This document shows positions 16,732 to 24,666 of a stretch of 64,000 bases of DNA, one piece after another. Origin of the DNA: Streptomyces liliifuscus (GTDB taxonomy: Bacteria > Actinomycetota > Actinomycetes > Streptomycetales > Streptomycetaceae); assembly GCF_016598615.1 (NCBI RefSeq), contig NZ_CP066831.1, positions 10,292,001 through 10,356,000 of the forward strand. Reading direction: 5' to 3'. The notes beneath the pieces are model-generated. The model was not told the origin of the DNA, made no database searches, and saw nothing but the letters and a program-made list of their open reading frames with translations. The position numbers were made by a program, and so were the translations under genes. Positions within the stretch are counted from its first letter, which is position 1; every line of letters begins with the position of its first letter.

Positions 16732-18067
16732 GGTGTTCCTCCCACTCGTCCTGAAGTGAGTCGAGGTAGTCCGAGGGATCTATGCGGTTGGCGATGAGTT
16801 TCTGGACGCCGGAGCGCAGCCGGTCGAGCATGGCGGGGGCGGCGAAGTCGGGGAACGTCGTGATCCCGTCGTCGGCGACGGCCCTGCGGTGGCCCTCCGC
16901 GATGTCGGCGAGCACGCCCTCCGGTTTCTTCACGGCGTCGGGGTTGGGCGGCATGAAGCCGTTGTCGCTGATGATCTGGCCGGCCTCGGGAGTGGTCAGG
17001 AAGTCGAGGAACGCGCCTGCCGCCTCCGGGTGTTCGGTCCTGGACGAGACGGCGTAGGAGACGCTGAAGCCCGAGGCCACGGTGGGGGAGGAGGCCTGTT
17101 CGCCCGGCATCGGGAAGAAGCCGACGTTGTCCCCCATGACGGTCGCCAACTGCCCTGCCGCCCAGTTGCCGTTGATGAGGAAGACACTGTCGCCCTTGGC
17201 GAACTGGGCGGTGGAGTCGACCTGCGCGGTTCCGTTCGCCGAGTCGTTGTAGTAGCCCTTGCGGCCCCAGTCGATGACGAGCCTGCTGGCGCTGACGGCG
17301 GCCGGTGTCTCGATGGTGGCGCCCTTGGTGCCGTTGACCCAGTCCCAGTAGTCGTCCGTCGGCATCAGCTGGTTGAGGAGCGCGGCCCACAGATGCAGGC
17401 CGCCGGAGTCGAGCGCGCCGACGCCGAGCGGCGTCAGGTCGGCCTCCTTGGCCGCGGCGAGCTGGTCCTCGAACTCCGCCACGGTGTTGGGCGGACCGTC
17501 GATCCCGGCCTTCTTCGCGAGCTCCTTGTTGTAGTAGATGCCGGTCATCGACAGACCGGCCGGGACCCCGAACAGGGCGCGCCCGCCGGTGGCCTCGCTG
17601 GTCTGCCCCGCCGTCAACTGGTCGAGGCTGACCGGGGGAATGGCCTTGTCCCAGCCGTACGCCTCCCGATAGGGCGCCAGGTCGAGGATGTGGCCGTCCG
17701 CCGCGAGATCGGTCATCCCGACCGCGTACTGCGCGATGTCGGGGGCGGTGTCGGACGTCATGGTGAGCTTCAGGTTCTGGACGTAGTCCGAGAACGTCTT
17801 GTACTGCGGCTCGACCTTGATGTTCGGGTGGCCCTTCTCGAACGCGGCGATCAGCGCGTCGACCATCAACGGGGCGTCGGCGAACTGCAGGCGCAGGGTG
17901 ATGTCCCCGTCCGGCACGGCGGTCGACGACGGCACACTGCGCGGACCCGGCACCGCGGCCGCGCTCCCGGGGGTCAGGGCGTCGCAGGCGGTGAGCGGCA
18001 GCACGAGGGCGGCGGCACAGACCGTCGCCGCGACGCGGCGGCGCATCCGGTGCGTCCTCTCCATCAT
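16721..18067 (-). CDS. Sugar ABC transporter substrate-binding lipoprotein (CUT1)
   Basis: 448 residues. The signal peptide with lipobox LPLTAC makes Cys28 the lipidated residue. A family-1 binding fold follows: ITLRLQFADAPLMVDALI near residue 55, NIKVEPQYKTF, and YYNKELAKKAGIDGPP. MMERTH could be trimmed to the internal Met8 without loss of the signal. It lies between the SIS gene (63 bp upstream) and two permeases. The ligand is probably a GlcNAc-containing oligosaccharide, inferred from the divergent NAGLU gene. Confidence 0.85.
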   Translation of the reverse strand: MMERTHRMRRRVAATVCAAALVLPLTACDALTPGSAAAVPGPRSVPSSTAVPDGDITLRLQFADAPLMVDALIAAFEKGHPNIKVEPQYKTFSDYVQNLKLTMTSDTAPDIAQYAVGMTDLAADGHILDLAPYREAYGWDKAIPPVSLDQLTAGQTSEATGGRALFGVPAGLSMTGIYYNKELAKKAGIDGPPNTVAEFEDQLAAAKEADLTPLGVGALDSGGLHLWAALLNQLMPTDDYWDWVNGTKGATIETPAAVSASRLVIDWGRKGYYNDSANGTAQVDSTAQFAKGDSVFLINGNWAAGQLATVMGDNVGFFPMPGEQASSPTVASGFSVSYAVSSRTEHPEAAGAFLDFLTTPEAGQIISDNGFMPPNPDAVKKPEGVLADIAEGHRRAVADDGITTFPDFAAPAMLDRLRSGVQKLIANRIDPSDYLDSLQDEWEEHHAE

Positions 18068-18130
18068 CGGCCTCCTTGCGTGATCTCGGCGTATCGGGCG
18101 TCTCGGCGTCTCGATGTGCGGATCGGTGCG

Positions 18131-18865
18131 TCAGCCCCGCGGGCAGCGGTCCTTGACCTTCTCCATGAGGGCGTTGTTGTGGCGCTCGGCGTCGTCGCCC
18201 GTGTTCTGGCTGACGATCAACGGCGGTATCCGGCCGTGGAGTTCGACGAGCAGCTCGGCCGCCCGGCAGGTCAGGGCGTTGACGATCGCCGCCCCGACGA
18301 CGGTCGACAGGGCGCCCACGGTGAGGTCGCCCAGGGGCACCACCGCGTCACCCGGGCGGCCGTGCGTGTCGATGACGATGTCGGCCACGTCGAGCAGGCG
18401 CCGCCCGTCGACATGCCGGGACTCGGCGCCCATCGAGTGGGCCCGGCTGGTGACGGCGACGACCGTCGCCCCCAACGCGCGGGCGCCGAGGGCGAATTCG
18501 ACCGGCACGGCGTTGATGCCGGAGTTGGAGACGACGACCACCACCTCACCGTCCCGGATGTCCGCCGTACTCAGGATCGCCGCCGCGTAGCCGCCGACGC
18601 GCTCGGCCGCCCCCGCGTGCCGAGGGGCCGCGGGGGACAGCGCCGGGTCGGCGATCACATTGACCGGCGCGAGACCGCCCGCCCGCAACAGCGGTTCGAT
18701 GGCGACGAGTTGGGAGTGGCCGCTGCCGAAGTAGTGGACGACACCTCCGGCGGCGATGCTGTCCGCGATGGCACGGGCGGCGCGATCGATCGAGGGCCGC
18801 TCGGCGTCGGCCAGCGTGGTGAGGTTCTCCTGGAGAGCGGCGAAGTAGGCGAGATCGGCGTTCAT
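18131..18865 (-). CDS. SIS-domain phosphosugar-binding protein
   Basis: 244 residues, cytoplasmic. The SIS fold binds phosphorylated sugars. VVHYFGSGHSQLVA (residues ~42-55) and VVVSNSGINAVPVE (~103-116) are its two Ser-rich phosphate loops. DVADIVIDTHGRPGD is a further marker of the UPF0309-like subgroup. It is the first gene of the importer operon, so a role as isomerase, etherase or deaminase on an amino-sugar phosphate is likely but not proven. The promoter region to its 5' side holds a GntR-type operator 67 bp from the ATG. Confidence 0.75.
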   Translation of the reverse strand: MNADLAYFAALQENLTTLADAERPSIDRAARAIADSIAAGGVVHYFGSGHSQLVAIEPLLRAGGLAPVNVIADPALSPAAPRHAGAAERVGGYAAAILSTADIRDGEVVVVVSNSGINAVPVEFALGARALGATVVAVTSRAHSMGAESRHVDGRRLLDVADIVIDTHGRPGDAVVPLGDLTVGALSTVVGAAIVNALTCRAAELLVELHGRIPPLIVSQNTGDDAERHNNALMEKVKDRCPRG

Positions 18866-18931
18866 CGTGTCGAGACCACCTGGGGTGTCGAGCGGGAGCC
18901 GTCGTGTGGCTGCGGGGGCCGTCTGCGTGGC

Positions 18932-18947
18932 TGTGGACCGTACCAGA
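18932..18947. promoter_or_regulatory. GntR/UTRA operator, site 1
   Basis: TGTGGACCGTACCAGA differs at only 2 of 16 positions from the reverse complement of site 2 (19042-19057). It lies on the SIS/importer side of the divergent region. Confidence 0.65.
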
Positions 18948-18982
18948 GGGCTGTGCGACTGCCCAGCCCTTCAGACAAGTGT

Positions 18983-18996
18983 GCTGTCACAACAGC
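18983..18996. promoter_or_regulatory. Inverted repeat upstream of the NAGLU -35
   Basis: GCTGT-CACA-ACAGC is a perfect 5-bp inverted repeat that ends 8 bp before the candidate -35 box. It could bind a second regulator. Confidence 0.35.
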
Positions 18997-19004
18997 TTTG
19001 GTCC

Positions 19005-19033
19005 TTGACCGCCCGGCACACCCGACTTAACCT
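19005..19033 (+). promoter_or_regulatory. Promoter of the NAGLU gene, leaderless
   Basis: -35 TTGACC (19005-19010), a 17-bp spacer, and -10 TAACCT (19028-19033). Seven nt later is the ATG at 19041, so transcription should start on the start codon. There is no ribosome binding site, which agrees. Confidence 0.6.
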
Positions 19034-19040
19034 GAGCCGC

Positions 19041-21236
19041 ATGTGGTACGGACCACAGGCATCGGAGAATCAGACCGTCCGACAACTCCTCCAGCGGCTC
19101 CTCGGGGACCGGGCCGCGGAGTTCACCGCCGACGTCGTGCCCGTAGGGGACGGGCACGACGTCGGCAGGCCCGACTGGTTCGAGGTCGACGCCGGACCGG
19201 GCGCGGTGGCGCTGCGCGGGTCCAGCGGTGTCGCGGTCGCCTCGGCGCTGCGCTGGTATCTGCGGACCACGTGCCGGACGCAGATCACCTGGGACGCCCC
19301 CGTGCCCCGACTTCCGGACCGCCTGCCCCGCACCGGCACTGCCGCCCGGACGACCTCCCCCTACCTCCACCGCTACCACTTCAACGTCTGCACCTTCGGC
19401 TACACCACGGCGTTCTGGGACTGGGCGCGCTGGGAGCGCCACATCGACTGGATGGCGCTGCACGGCGTGACCACACCACTGGCGATGACCGGCGCGTCGG
19501 CCGCCTGGCAACAGGCCCTCCTGCGCTGCGGCCTGGACGACGAGACCGCCCGGCGCTTCCTCGGCGGCCCGGCCTACCTCCCGTGGAACTGGCTCGCCTC
19601 GCTCGACAGTTGGTGCGGACCACTCCCACAGAGCTGGATCGACGGCCACGCGGACCTGGGCCGCCGCATCCTGGACCGGGAGCGCGCCCTGGGCATGCGC
19701 CCCGTCCTCCAGGGCTTCTCCGGCCATGTGCCCCGCGAACTGATCGCGGACCGGGGCGCCCGCTCGACGACCCTTCCCTGGTGGGACTTCGAGGTCGGCG
19801 TCCTGGACCCGCGTGACCCACTGTTCGAGGAGTTCGGCACCGCGCTGCTGACCGAGCAGACCCGCCTCTTCGGCACCGACCACCTCTACGCGGCGGACCC
19901 CTTCATCGAGACGATTCCCCCGGTGGCCGACCCCGCCGGCATCGCCCGGGTCGCACGGGCCGTGCACGGCGCCATGACCGCGGTGGACGACGAGGCCACC
20001 TGGGTGCTCCAGGCATGGCCCTTCTCCTACCGCTCCGACTACTGGACGCCGGACCGGACCCGGGCCTTCCTCGACGCCATCCCGGACGACCGCATGCTGA
20101 TCCTGGACCTGTGGGCCGAGCACAAGCCGGTCTGGCGACAGACCGACGGCTACCGGGGAAAGCCCTGGGTGTGGTGCATGCTCCACAGCCTGGGCGGACG
20201 GCCCGGGCTCTACGGCAAGCTGGACGAGATCGCCGCCGGCGCCGCCGAGGCGAGCACCGACGCCCGCGGCGGTTCGCTCGCGGGAGTCGGCGCGAGCATG
20301 GAGGCCTTCGGCGGCGACCCGGTCCTGTACGAGCTGCTGGCCGACGTCGCCTGGCACGGCTCGGTCAAGGACGTACGAGCGTGGCTGGAGAACTGGGCGG
20401 AGGCCCGGTACGGACGCCGAACGCCCGGTCTGCTGCGCGCCTGGGAACTGCTGCACGAAACCGTGTACGACGCGGACGGCCCCGGACCACCGGGCTCGGT
20501 CGTCGTCTGCCGGCCCACGCTGGTGGGCGACCTGCGTCCGGAACTCCCGGTGCACCTCGCGGCGCCGCCCTCACCGACCGTGCCACCGGGCCTGGCCGAG
20601 GCGTGGACGCTCCTGGCGGACGAGGCGAGGGACGAGGACAGCGCGGGGCCGCTCGGCCGGGACCTGTGCGACGTCACCGCACAGGTGCTCACCCACATGG
20701 CGTGCGACCAGCAGCGGCGGGCGGCGGACGCGGCCCTGGCACGCGACGCCGACCGCTTCCGAGCCGCCGCCACCGAACTGCTCACCACCATCGAGGACCT
20801 GGACACGCTGCTGGCCACCCGCCCCGAGTACCGGCTGGACCCCTGGCTCGCAGAAGCCGGCAGCTGGGCAACCACCCCCGCCGAGGCCGAGCTGTACGAG
20901 GCAAACGCGCGACGCCTCCTCACCGTCTGGGGGCACTCCCGCAGCGAGCTGCACGACTACTCGGGCCGGCACTGGGCCGGACTGGTCCGTTCGTTCTACC
21001 TCCCACGCTGGCGACGCTGGTACGAGCACATCGTCCGGGCACTGGAGACCGGATCCCCTTACCGGGCCCAGGAGTTCGAGGCGTCCCTGATCGAATGGGA
21101 GGAGCGCTGGACCGCCGAACGGAGTGACCGGACCGTCGAACACAACGAGAACGCGACACTCGGTTCGGACACCGCCGGGGCGACCCTGGACGTGGTGCGT
21201 ACGCTGATGCCTCGTTACCGCGCCTCTCGGGGCTAG
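19041..21236 (+). CDS. Cytoplasmic alpha-N-acetylglucosaminidase (GH89, NAGLU-like)
   Basis: A 731-residue glycosidase that would release alpha-linked GlcNAc. An N-terminal domain (residues ~1-105) precedes the catalytic barrel, which opens YLHRYHFNVCTFGYTTAFWD. LYAADPFIETIPP carries the likely acid/base Glu and GVGASMEAFGGDPVLYEL the likely nucleophile Glu, both placed as in human NAGLU. There is no signal peptide, so it acts on imported oligosaccharide. Met 19041 is chosen because it has a leaderless promoter and an operator overlapping the first codons; upstream codons lack family similarity. It is followed after 21 bp by its probable regulator. Confidence 0.85.
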   Translation: MWYGPQASENQTVRQLLQRLLGDRAAEFTADVVPVGDGHDVGRPDWFEVDAGPGAVALRGSSGVAVASALRWYLRTTCRTQITWDAPVPRLPDRLPRTGTAARTTSPYLHRYHFNVCTFGYTTAFWDWARWERHIDWMALHGVTTPLAMTGASAAWQQALLRCGLDDETARRFLGGPAYLPWNWLASLDSWCGPLPQSWIDGHADLGRRILDRERALGMRPVLQGFSGHVPRELIADRGARSTTLPWWDFEVGVLDPRDPLFEEFGTALLTEQTRLFGTDHLYAADPFIETIPPVADPAGIARVARAVHGAMTAVDDEATWVLQAWPFSYRSDYWTPDRTRAFLDAIPDDRMLILDLWAEHKPVWRQTDGYRGKPWVWCMLHSLGGRPGLYGKLDEIAAGAAEASTDARGGSLAGVGASMEAFGGDPVLYELLADVAWHGSVKDVRAWLENWAEARYGRRTPGLLRAWELLHETVYDADGPGPPGSVVVCRPTLVGDLRPELPVHLAAPPSPTVPPGLAEAWTLLADEARDEDSAGPLGRDLCDVTAQVLTHMACDQQRRAADAALARDADRFRAAATELLTTIEDLDTLLATRPEYRLDPWLAEAGSWATTPAEAELYEANARRLLTVWGHSRSELHDYSGRHWAGLVRSFYLPRWRRWYEHIVRALETGSPYRAQEFEASLIEWEERWTAERSDRTVEHNENATLGSDTAGATLDVVRTLMPRYRASRG
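19042..19057. promoter_or_regulatory. GntR/UTRA operator, site 2, over the start codon
   Basis: TGTGGTACGGACCACA is a perfect TGTGGT/ACCACA palindrome with a 4-bp centre, of the TGGT-N4-ACCA type used by HutC/DasR-like regulators. It begins at the second base of the NAGLU start codon, on the predicted transcription start. Confidence 0.65.
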
Positions 21237-21257
21237 CGGACACGTGCGAACCGCGGA

Positions 21258-22016
21258 GTGATTGTGACGCTCAAGGACAGGCGCAGAGACGACGGCCCGG
21301 AGACGGAGTCCGACAAGCAGGAGTCCTACAAGCACGAGGCGCTGCGACGGCTGCTCCAGGCCGACATCGCCCGGATGCGGCCCGACGAGGCACTGCCCAC
21401 CGAACGGCAGCTCGCCGAGCGCTACGACGTCAGCAGAGCGACCGCCCGGCGCGCGCTCCAGGCACTGCGCGAGGACGGCCTCATCCGCAGTGTCCGAGGC
21501 GTGGGCACCTTCGTCTCGCACCCCCAGATCACCAAGACCTCGACGCTCACCTCGTTCTCCGAGGACCTGCGCTCACGCGGCTACCACCCCAGCGCCGAAC
21601 TCCTCGCCGCGGAGGTCGTCGAGGCCGACCTGCACCATGCCACGGCCCTGGGCGTCGATCCCGGCACCGCCCTGCACCGGATCGAACGGCTGCGCCTCGG
21701 TGACGGCTTCCCCATCTGCCTGGAGACCGTCCACCTCTCCGCCGAACGCTTCCCGAGCCTGGACGAGTCACTCCTCAAGGGCTCGCTGTCGGAAGCGCTG
21801 CAGAACACCCACGGCGTCAGGGTGGTCCGGGCGACCCAGCAGATCCGGGCGGTGAACGTGACCGGCCGCCAGGCCCGCCTCCTCGGCGTCAAGGAGGGCT
21901 CCGCCGCCCTGCTCGTACGACGCACGGCGTTCGACGACACGGGGCATGTCGTGGAGTACGGCGAGTCGTTGTGCCGTGGCGATCTGTACGAGTTCTCGCT
22001 GGTGGTGACCAAGTAG
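21258..22016 (+). CDS. GntR-family regulator, HutC/UTRA type
   Basis: 252 residues. The winged helix (LPTERQLAERYDVSRATARR, residues ~53-72, then VRGVGTFVSHPQ) is followed by a UTRA effector domain (TSFSEDLRSRGYHPSAELLA, TALHRIERLRLGDGFPIC, ending VEYGESLCRGDLYEFSLVV). The effector is probably an amino-sugar phosphate, as for DasR and NagR. Two TGGT-N4-ACCA operators lie in the divergent region 2.2 kb upstream. It would therefore control both the NAGLU transcript that encodes it and the SIS/importer operon. Confidence 0.85.
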   Translation: MIVTLKDRRRDDGPETESDKQESYKHEALRRLLQADIARMRPDEALPTERQLAERYDVSRATARRALQALREDGLIRSVRGVGTFVSHPQITKTSTLTSFSEDLRSRGYHPSAELLAAEVVEADLHHATALGVDPGTALHRIERLRLGDGFPICLETVHLSAERFPSLDESLLKGSLSEALQNTHGVRVVRATQQIRAVNVTGRQARLLGVKEGSAALLVRRTAFDDTGHVVEYGESLCRGDLYEFSLVVTK

Positions 22017-22080
22017 CCCCTCCCCGCTCGGTGTGATCCGCCGTGGCATCGCTGCTGGTCCGCCGCTGCTCCGTCGCTCC

Positions 22081-22111
22081 TCTGCTGACGGCGAATCTGC
22101 TGCGGGCCGAG
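22081..22111 (+). promoter_or_regulatory. Candidate PopR-type site upstream of clpP pair
   Basis: Two adjacent imperfect copies: TCTGCTGACGGCGAA (22081-22095) and TCTGCTGCGGGCCGAG (22096-22111). From memory, PopR of S. lividans recognises TCTGCC-N3-GGCAGA ahead of clpP3; these match its left half well and the right half partly. The copies end 79 bp before the first clpP start. Confidence 0.45.
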
Positions 22112-22190
22112 ATTCCTTCCGCGACGACGTCGTCCGGCCGAGGGTGGGGACACCGCGGCGATCGTGGCCGCGTCACCACAAGGAGGAGCG

Positions 22191-22832
22191 ATGGCACGAT
22201 TCAGCAGCACCCTGGAACCCAGGGCCGAGGAGGGGGATACCCCGCCGTCCCGGTTCGACGACCACCTCGCCGCCCAACTCCTCAACCAGCGCATCGTGTT
22301 CCTCGGCACGCAGGTCGACGAGGTCTCCGCCAACCGGGTCTGCGCACAACTGCTACTGCTCTCCGCGGAGGACTCGCGCACCGACATCGGCCTCTACATC
22401 AACAGTCCGGGCGGATCGGTGCACGCGGGCCTGGCGATCTACGACACGATGCGGCTCATCCCGAACGACGTGTCGACCCTCGCCATGGGCTTCGCCGCGA
22501 GCATGGGGCAGTTCCTGCTCACCGTCGGCACCCCGGGCAAGCGCTACTCGCTCCCGAACGCGCGGATCATGATGCACCAGCCCTCGGCCGGCATCGGCGG
22601 CACCACCGCCGACATCGCCATCCAGGCCGAGAACCTCCAGTTCACCAAGGAGAGCATCGAGCGGATCACCGCCGAACACACCGGCCAGAGCGTGGAGACG
22701 ATCGCCCGCGACGGAGACCGCGACCGCTGGTTCACGGCCGAACAGGCGAGGGAGTACGGCATGGTCGACCGGGTCGTCGAGTCCCTCGACGATGTCCGCC
22801 CGGCCTCCTCGAAGCGACGGATGGGACTCTGA
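22191..22832 (+). CDS. clpP3: ATP-dependent Clp protease proteolytic subunit, ClpP3-like
   Basis: 213 residues. The catalytic triad is intact: Ser104 in GFAASMGQF, His129 in IMMHQPSAG and Asp178 in DRDRWFTA. YINSPGGSVHAGLAIYDTM is the oxyanion region. ATG 22191 follows a near-perfect AAGGAGG. The second clpP starts 2 bp after this stop, so the two are translated together and probably form a mixed heptamer or tetradecamer. The convergent PopR-like gene matches the S. lividans clpP3-clpP4-popR system, used when ClpP1/ClpP2 activity is low. The symbol is assigned by this context. Confidence 0.85.
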   Translation: MARFSSTLEPRAEEGDTPPSRFDDHLAAQLLNQRIVFLGTQVDEVSANRVCAQLLLLSAEDSRTDIGLYINSPGGSVHAGLAIYDTMRLIPNDVSTLAMGFAASMGQFLLTVGTPGKRYSLPNARIMMHQPSAGIGGTTADIAIQAENLQFTKESIERITAEHTGQSVETIARDGDRDRWFTAEQAREYGMVDRVVESLDDVRPASSKRRMGL

Positions 22833-22833
22833 C

Positions 22834-23484
22834 ATGGACCAGGACACGAGGGCCACGGACCCGTACGCGATCACCATGAGCCAGTACACGATCCCGAACG
22901 TGGTCGAGCGCACCCCGCAGGGCGAGCGCGCGTACGACATCTACAGCCGGCTGCTGTCCGAGCGGATCATCTTCCTCGGCACCGAGATCGACGACGGAGT
23001 CGCCAACGTCGTCATCGCGCAACTGCTCCACCTGGAGTCGTCCGCGCCCGAGCGGGAGATCGCGATCTACCTCAACTCGCCCGGCGGATCGTTCACCTCG
23101 CTCATGGCGATCTACGACACGATGGGCTATGTCGGCGCGCCCATCTCGACGTTCTGTGTCGGCCAGGCCGCCTCGACCGCGGCGGTGCTGCTGGCCGGGG
23201 GAGACCCCGGGCGGCGCTTCATCCTGGAACACGCGCGGGTGTTGCTCGGCCAGCCCGCGAGCGGCGGCGCGCGGGGCACGGTCTCCGACCTGAGCCTCCA
23301 GGCCAAGGAGATGATCCGCATCCGCTCCCAGGTCGAGGAGGTGCTGTCCCTGCACACCCACCACTCCGTCGAGACCCTGCGCGCCGACATGGACCGCGAC
23401 AAGGTCTTCACCGCGCGGGAAGCGGTGGAGTACGGGCTGGCCGACGAGGTGCTCAGCCGACGGCTGCTGCCCGCGGCGGCCTGA
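22834..23484 (+). CDS. clpP4: ClpP4-like subunit lacking the catalytic histidine
   Basis: 216 residues, clear ClpP fold: IFLGTEIDDGVANVVIAQLL, YLNSPGGSFTSLMAIYDTM. Ser114 (GQAASTAAV) and Asp189 (DRDKVFTA) are present. The position of the active-site His, 25 residues after the Ser in the partner, is Gly139 (VLLGQPASGG). The subunit should therefore be unable to cleave by itself and may act as a structural or regulatory partner of ClpP3. The start at 22834 lies 2 bp after the clpP3 stop. An in-frame upstream start at 22792 would overlap clpP3 and has no ribosome binding site. Confidence 0.8.
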   Translation: MDQDTRATDPYAITMSQYTIPNVVERTPQGERAYDIYSRLLSERIIFLGTEIDDGVANVVIAQLLHLESSAPEREIAIYLNSPGGSFTSLMAIYDTMGYVGAPISTFCVGQAASTAAVLLAGGDPGRRFILEHARVLLGQPASGGARGTVSDLSLQAKEMIRIRSQVEEVLSLHTHHSVETLRADMDRDKVFTAREAVEYGLADEVLSRRLLPAAA

Positions 23485-23520
23485 CCGGGTCGCCGCCGCG
23501 GAGCCTCAGCGGGCTCAAGG

Positions 23521-23563
23521 CTCAGGGCTCAGGGCTCAGGGCTCGGGGCTCAGGGCTTCAGGG
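23521..23563. repeat. 7-bp tandem repeat (CTCAGGG)
   Basis: Five consecutive heptamers from 23521 (one reads CTCGGGG) and a final 8-mer CTTCAGGG. The array lies between the convergent clpP4 and popR-like stop codons. Confidence 0.8.
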
Positions 23564-23588
23564 CCCCAGCAGCTCAGCTCGGGCCCTG
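23559..23588. terminator. Candidate bidirectional terminator
   Basis: CAGGGCCC (23559-23566) and GGGCCCTG (23581-23588) form an 8-bp stem with a 14-nt loop between convergent genes. Confidence 0.5.
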
Positions 23589-23594
23589 CGTGCC

Positions 23595-24032
23595 TCAGGC
23601 GGCGAGTCGGATGTCGCCCAGCCGGGAACGCGCCTCGGTGCGCCGGGGCGCGGTGCGGGACCCGGACCTGAGCGGCTGGGAGGTCAGGGGCCGGGACCTG
23701 AGCGGCTGGGCCGGTCGCGCGAGCCTGCCGTGTGCCAGGGCGAGCAGATCGGCGAGGCCGAGCCCGAGCGCGTGCGCGGCGGCCGCGAGGACCTCGGACG
23801 AGCCCTCCTTGCGGCCCCGTTCCAACTCGGAGAGGTACGGCATCGAGATCCGGGCCGCGTCGGCCACGTCCTTGAGCGTCCGCTCCTGGGCGAGCCGCTC
23901 ACGCCGCAGGACATCACCCACGACATCACGCCACAACGGCTCCTTGGGCGCGGGCTCCTCCGGCTTTTCCGGCGCGGCCGGTACGGGTCGCAGGGGAATG
24001 ACACGGGCTTCGTCGGACGCGTGGCTGCTCAC
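23595..24032 (-). CDS. PopR/ClgR-like XRE-family activator
   Basis: 145 residues. A helix-turn-helix of the Cro/C1 type spans ~43-95 (RTLKDVADAARISMPYLSEL, ERGRKEGSSEVLAAAA), with a variable N-tail. In S. lividans, PopR switches on clpP3-clpP4 and is itself a Clp substrate through terminal alanines. This protein ends DIRLAA, a good fit for such a degron. Its C-terminal third contains a 10-residue repeat (QPLRS twice). The gene converges on the clpP pair, as expected for this feedback loop. Assignment is by family, degron and context. Confidence 0.75.
   Translation of the reverse strand: MSSHASDEARVIPLRPVPAAPEKPEEPAPKEPLWRDVVGDVLRRERLAQERTLKDVADAARISMPYLSELERGRKEGSSEVLAAAAHALGLGLADLLALAHGRLARPAQPLRSRPLTSQPLRSGSRTAPRRTEARSRLGDIRLAA
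23664..23710. repeat. 17-bp direct repeat, period 30 bp
   Basis: GGACCTGAGCGGCTGGG occurs at 23664-23680 and 23694-23710, inside the 3' part of the popR-like gene. It encodes the repeated QPLRS in the protein tail. Confidence 0.75.
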
Positions 24033-24103
24033 CCCTCCACCCTAGAAAGCTCGGCGCGATTCGGGGAGGTCATCGCGTTCTGCCCTCGGCGAAGCCCGGG
24101 CCC

Positions 24104-24538
24104 TCACCGTTCCAGGAGGCGCTGCCGCCACCAGGCCCCGGGCGGCTGCCACCGAGGGGTCTCGCGCACCCACGGTTCGGGAAGGGTCCGCCGCGCCAAC
24201 TCCTCGTCGGCGCGGGCGAGTCGGCGCCGAAGATCCGCACGGGCGCCGGCCGGCAGCCGGTACAGGGCGTCCTCCAGCGTGTCCCTGGCTTCGAGCGCAC
24301 AACAGCAGGGGCAGTTCACATCGATCAGCCAGGCGGCGAGGTCCTGCCTGGGCCGCCGAAGTACGGATTCGTACGTGGCGAGCGCGTTCGCGACGGCGTC
24401 GCGCCACAGATGTTCCGCCTCCACCCGGCGGACGGCCGCGCGGGTGCGTGCGGAGACACCGCCGATCCGGCGGACGGTCACATGTCTGGAGGGCCGCCAC
24501 CGCTCGGCGCGGACGGCACCGGGCCGCCTACGCGGCAC
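24104..24538 (-). CDS. Hypothetical protein with a CPCCC cysteine cluster
   Basis: 144 residues, Arg/Ala/Leu-rich and helical. A central NCPCCCALEARD has four cysteines in five positions, which could bind zinc or another metal. RRVEAEHLWRDAVANALATY precedes it and a Trp-rich tail follows (PEPWVRETPRWQPPGAWW). No family recognised. GTG 24538 has AAGGG only 2 nt upstream; the internal GTG at 24478 is an alternative. It shares its strand with the CDF exporter gene downstream of popR-like. Confidence 0.55.
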   Translation of the reverse strand: MPRRRPGAVRAERWRPSRHVTVRRIGGVSARTRAAVRRVEAEHLWRDAVANALATYESVLRRPRQDLAAWLIDVNCPCCCALEARDTLEDALYRLPAGARADLRRRLARADEELARRTLPEPWVRETPRWQPPGAWWRQRLLER

Positions 24539-24666
24539 GGCCCTTTCGGGTCGACGTCATGCGGGCATCGTGCACGATGTCGTCGGCCGGGCGCGACTGT
24601 GTTTCTCCGGCGCGAGCCCACCTGTCTCGTCAACTCCCGCCCGCGCCCCCGGTGTTCAGTGATTGA

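Noticed and set aside
16889..19030. 713-codon open frame on the plus strand
   Set aside because: It lies opposite the binding-protein and SIS genes, has shadow composition (Val/Gly/Arg/Asp-rich) and no recognisable domain.
18866..19040. DasR-type dre site
   Set aside because: The sites share the TGGT-N4-ACCA frame but the centre differs from the dre consensus, and a dedicated GntR gene is linked.
23521..23563. Possible CRISPR-like array
   Set aside because: Heptamers are contiguous and have no spacers; no cas genes nearby. The same applies to 48808-48849.
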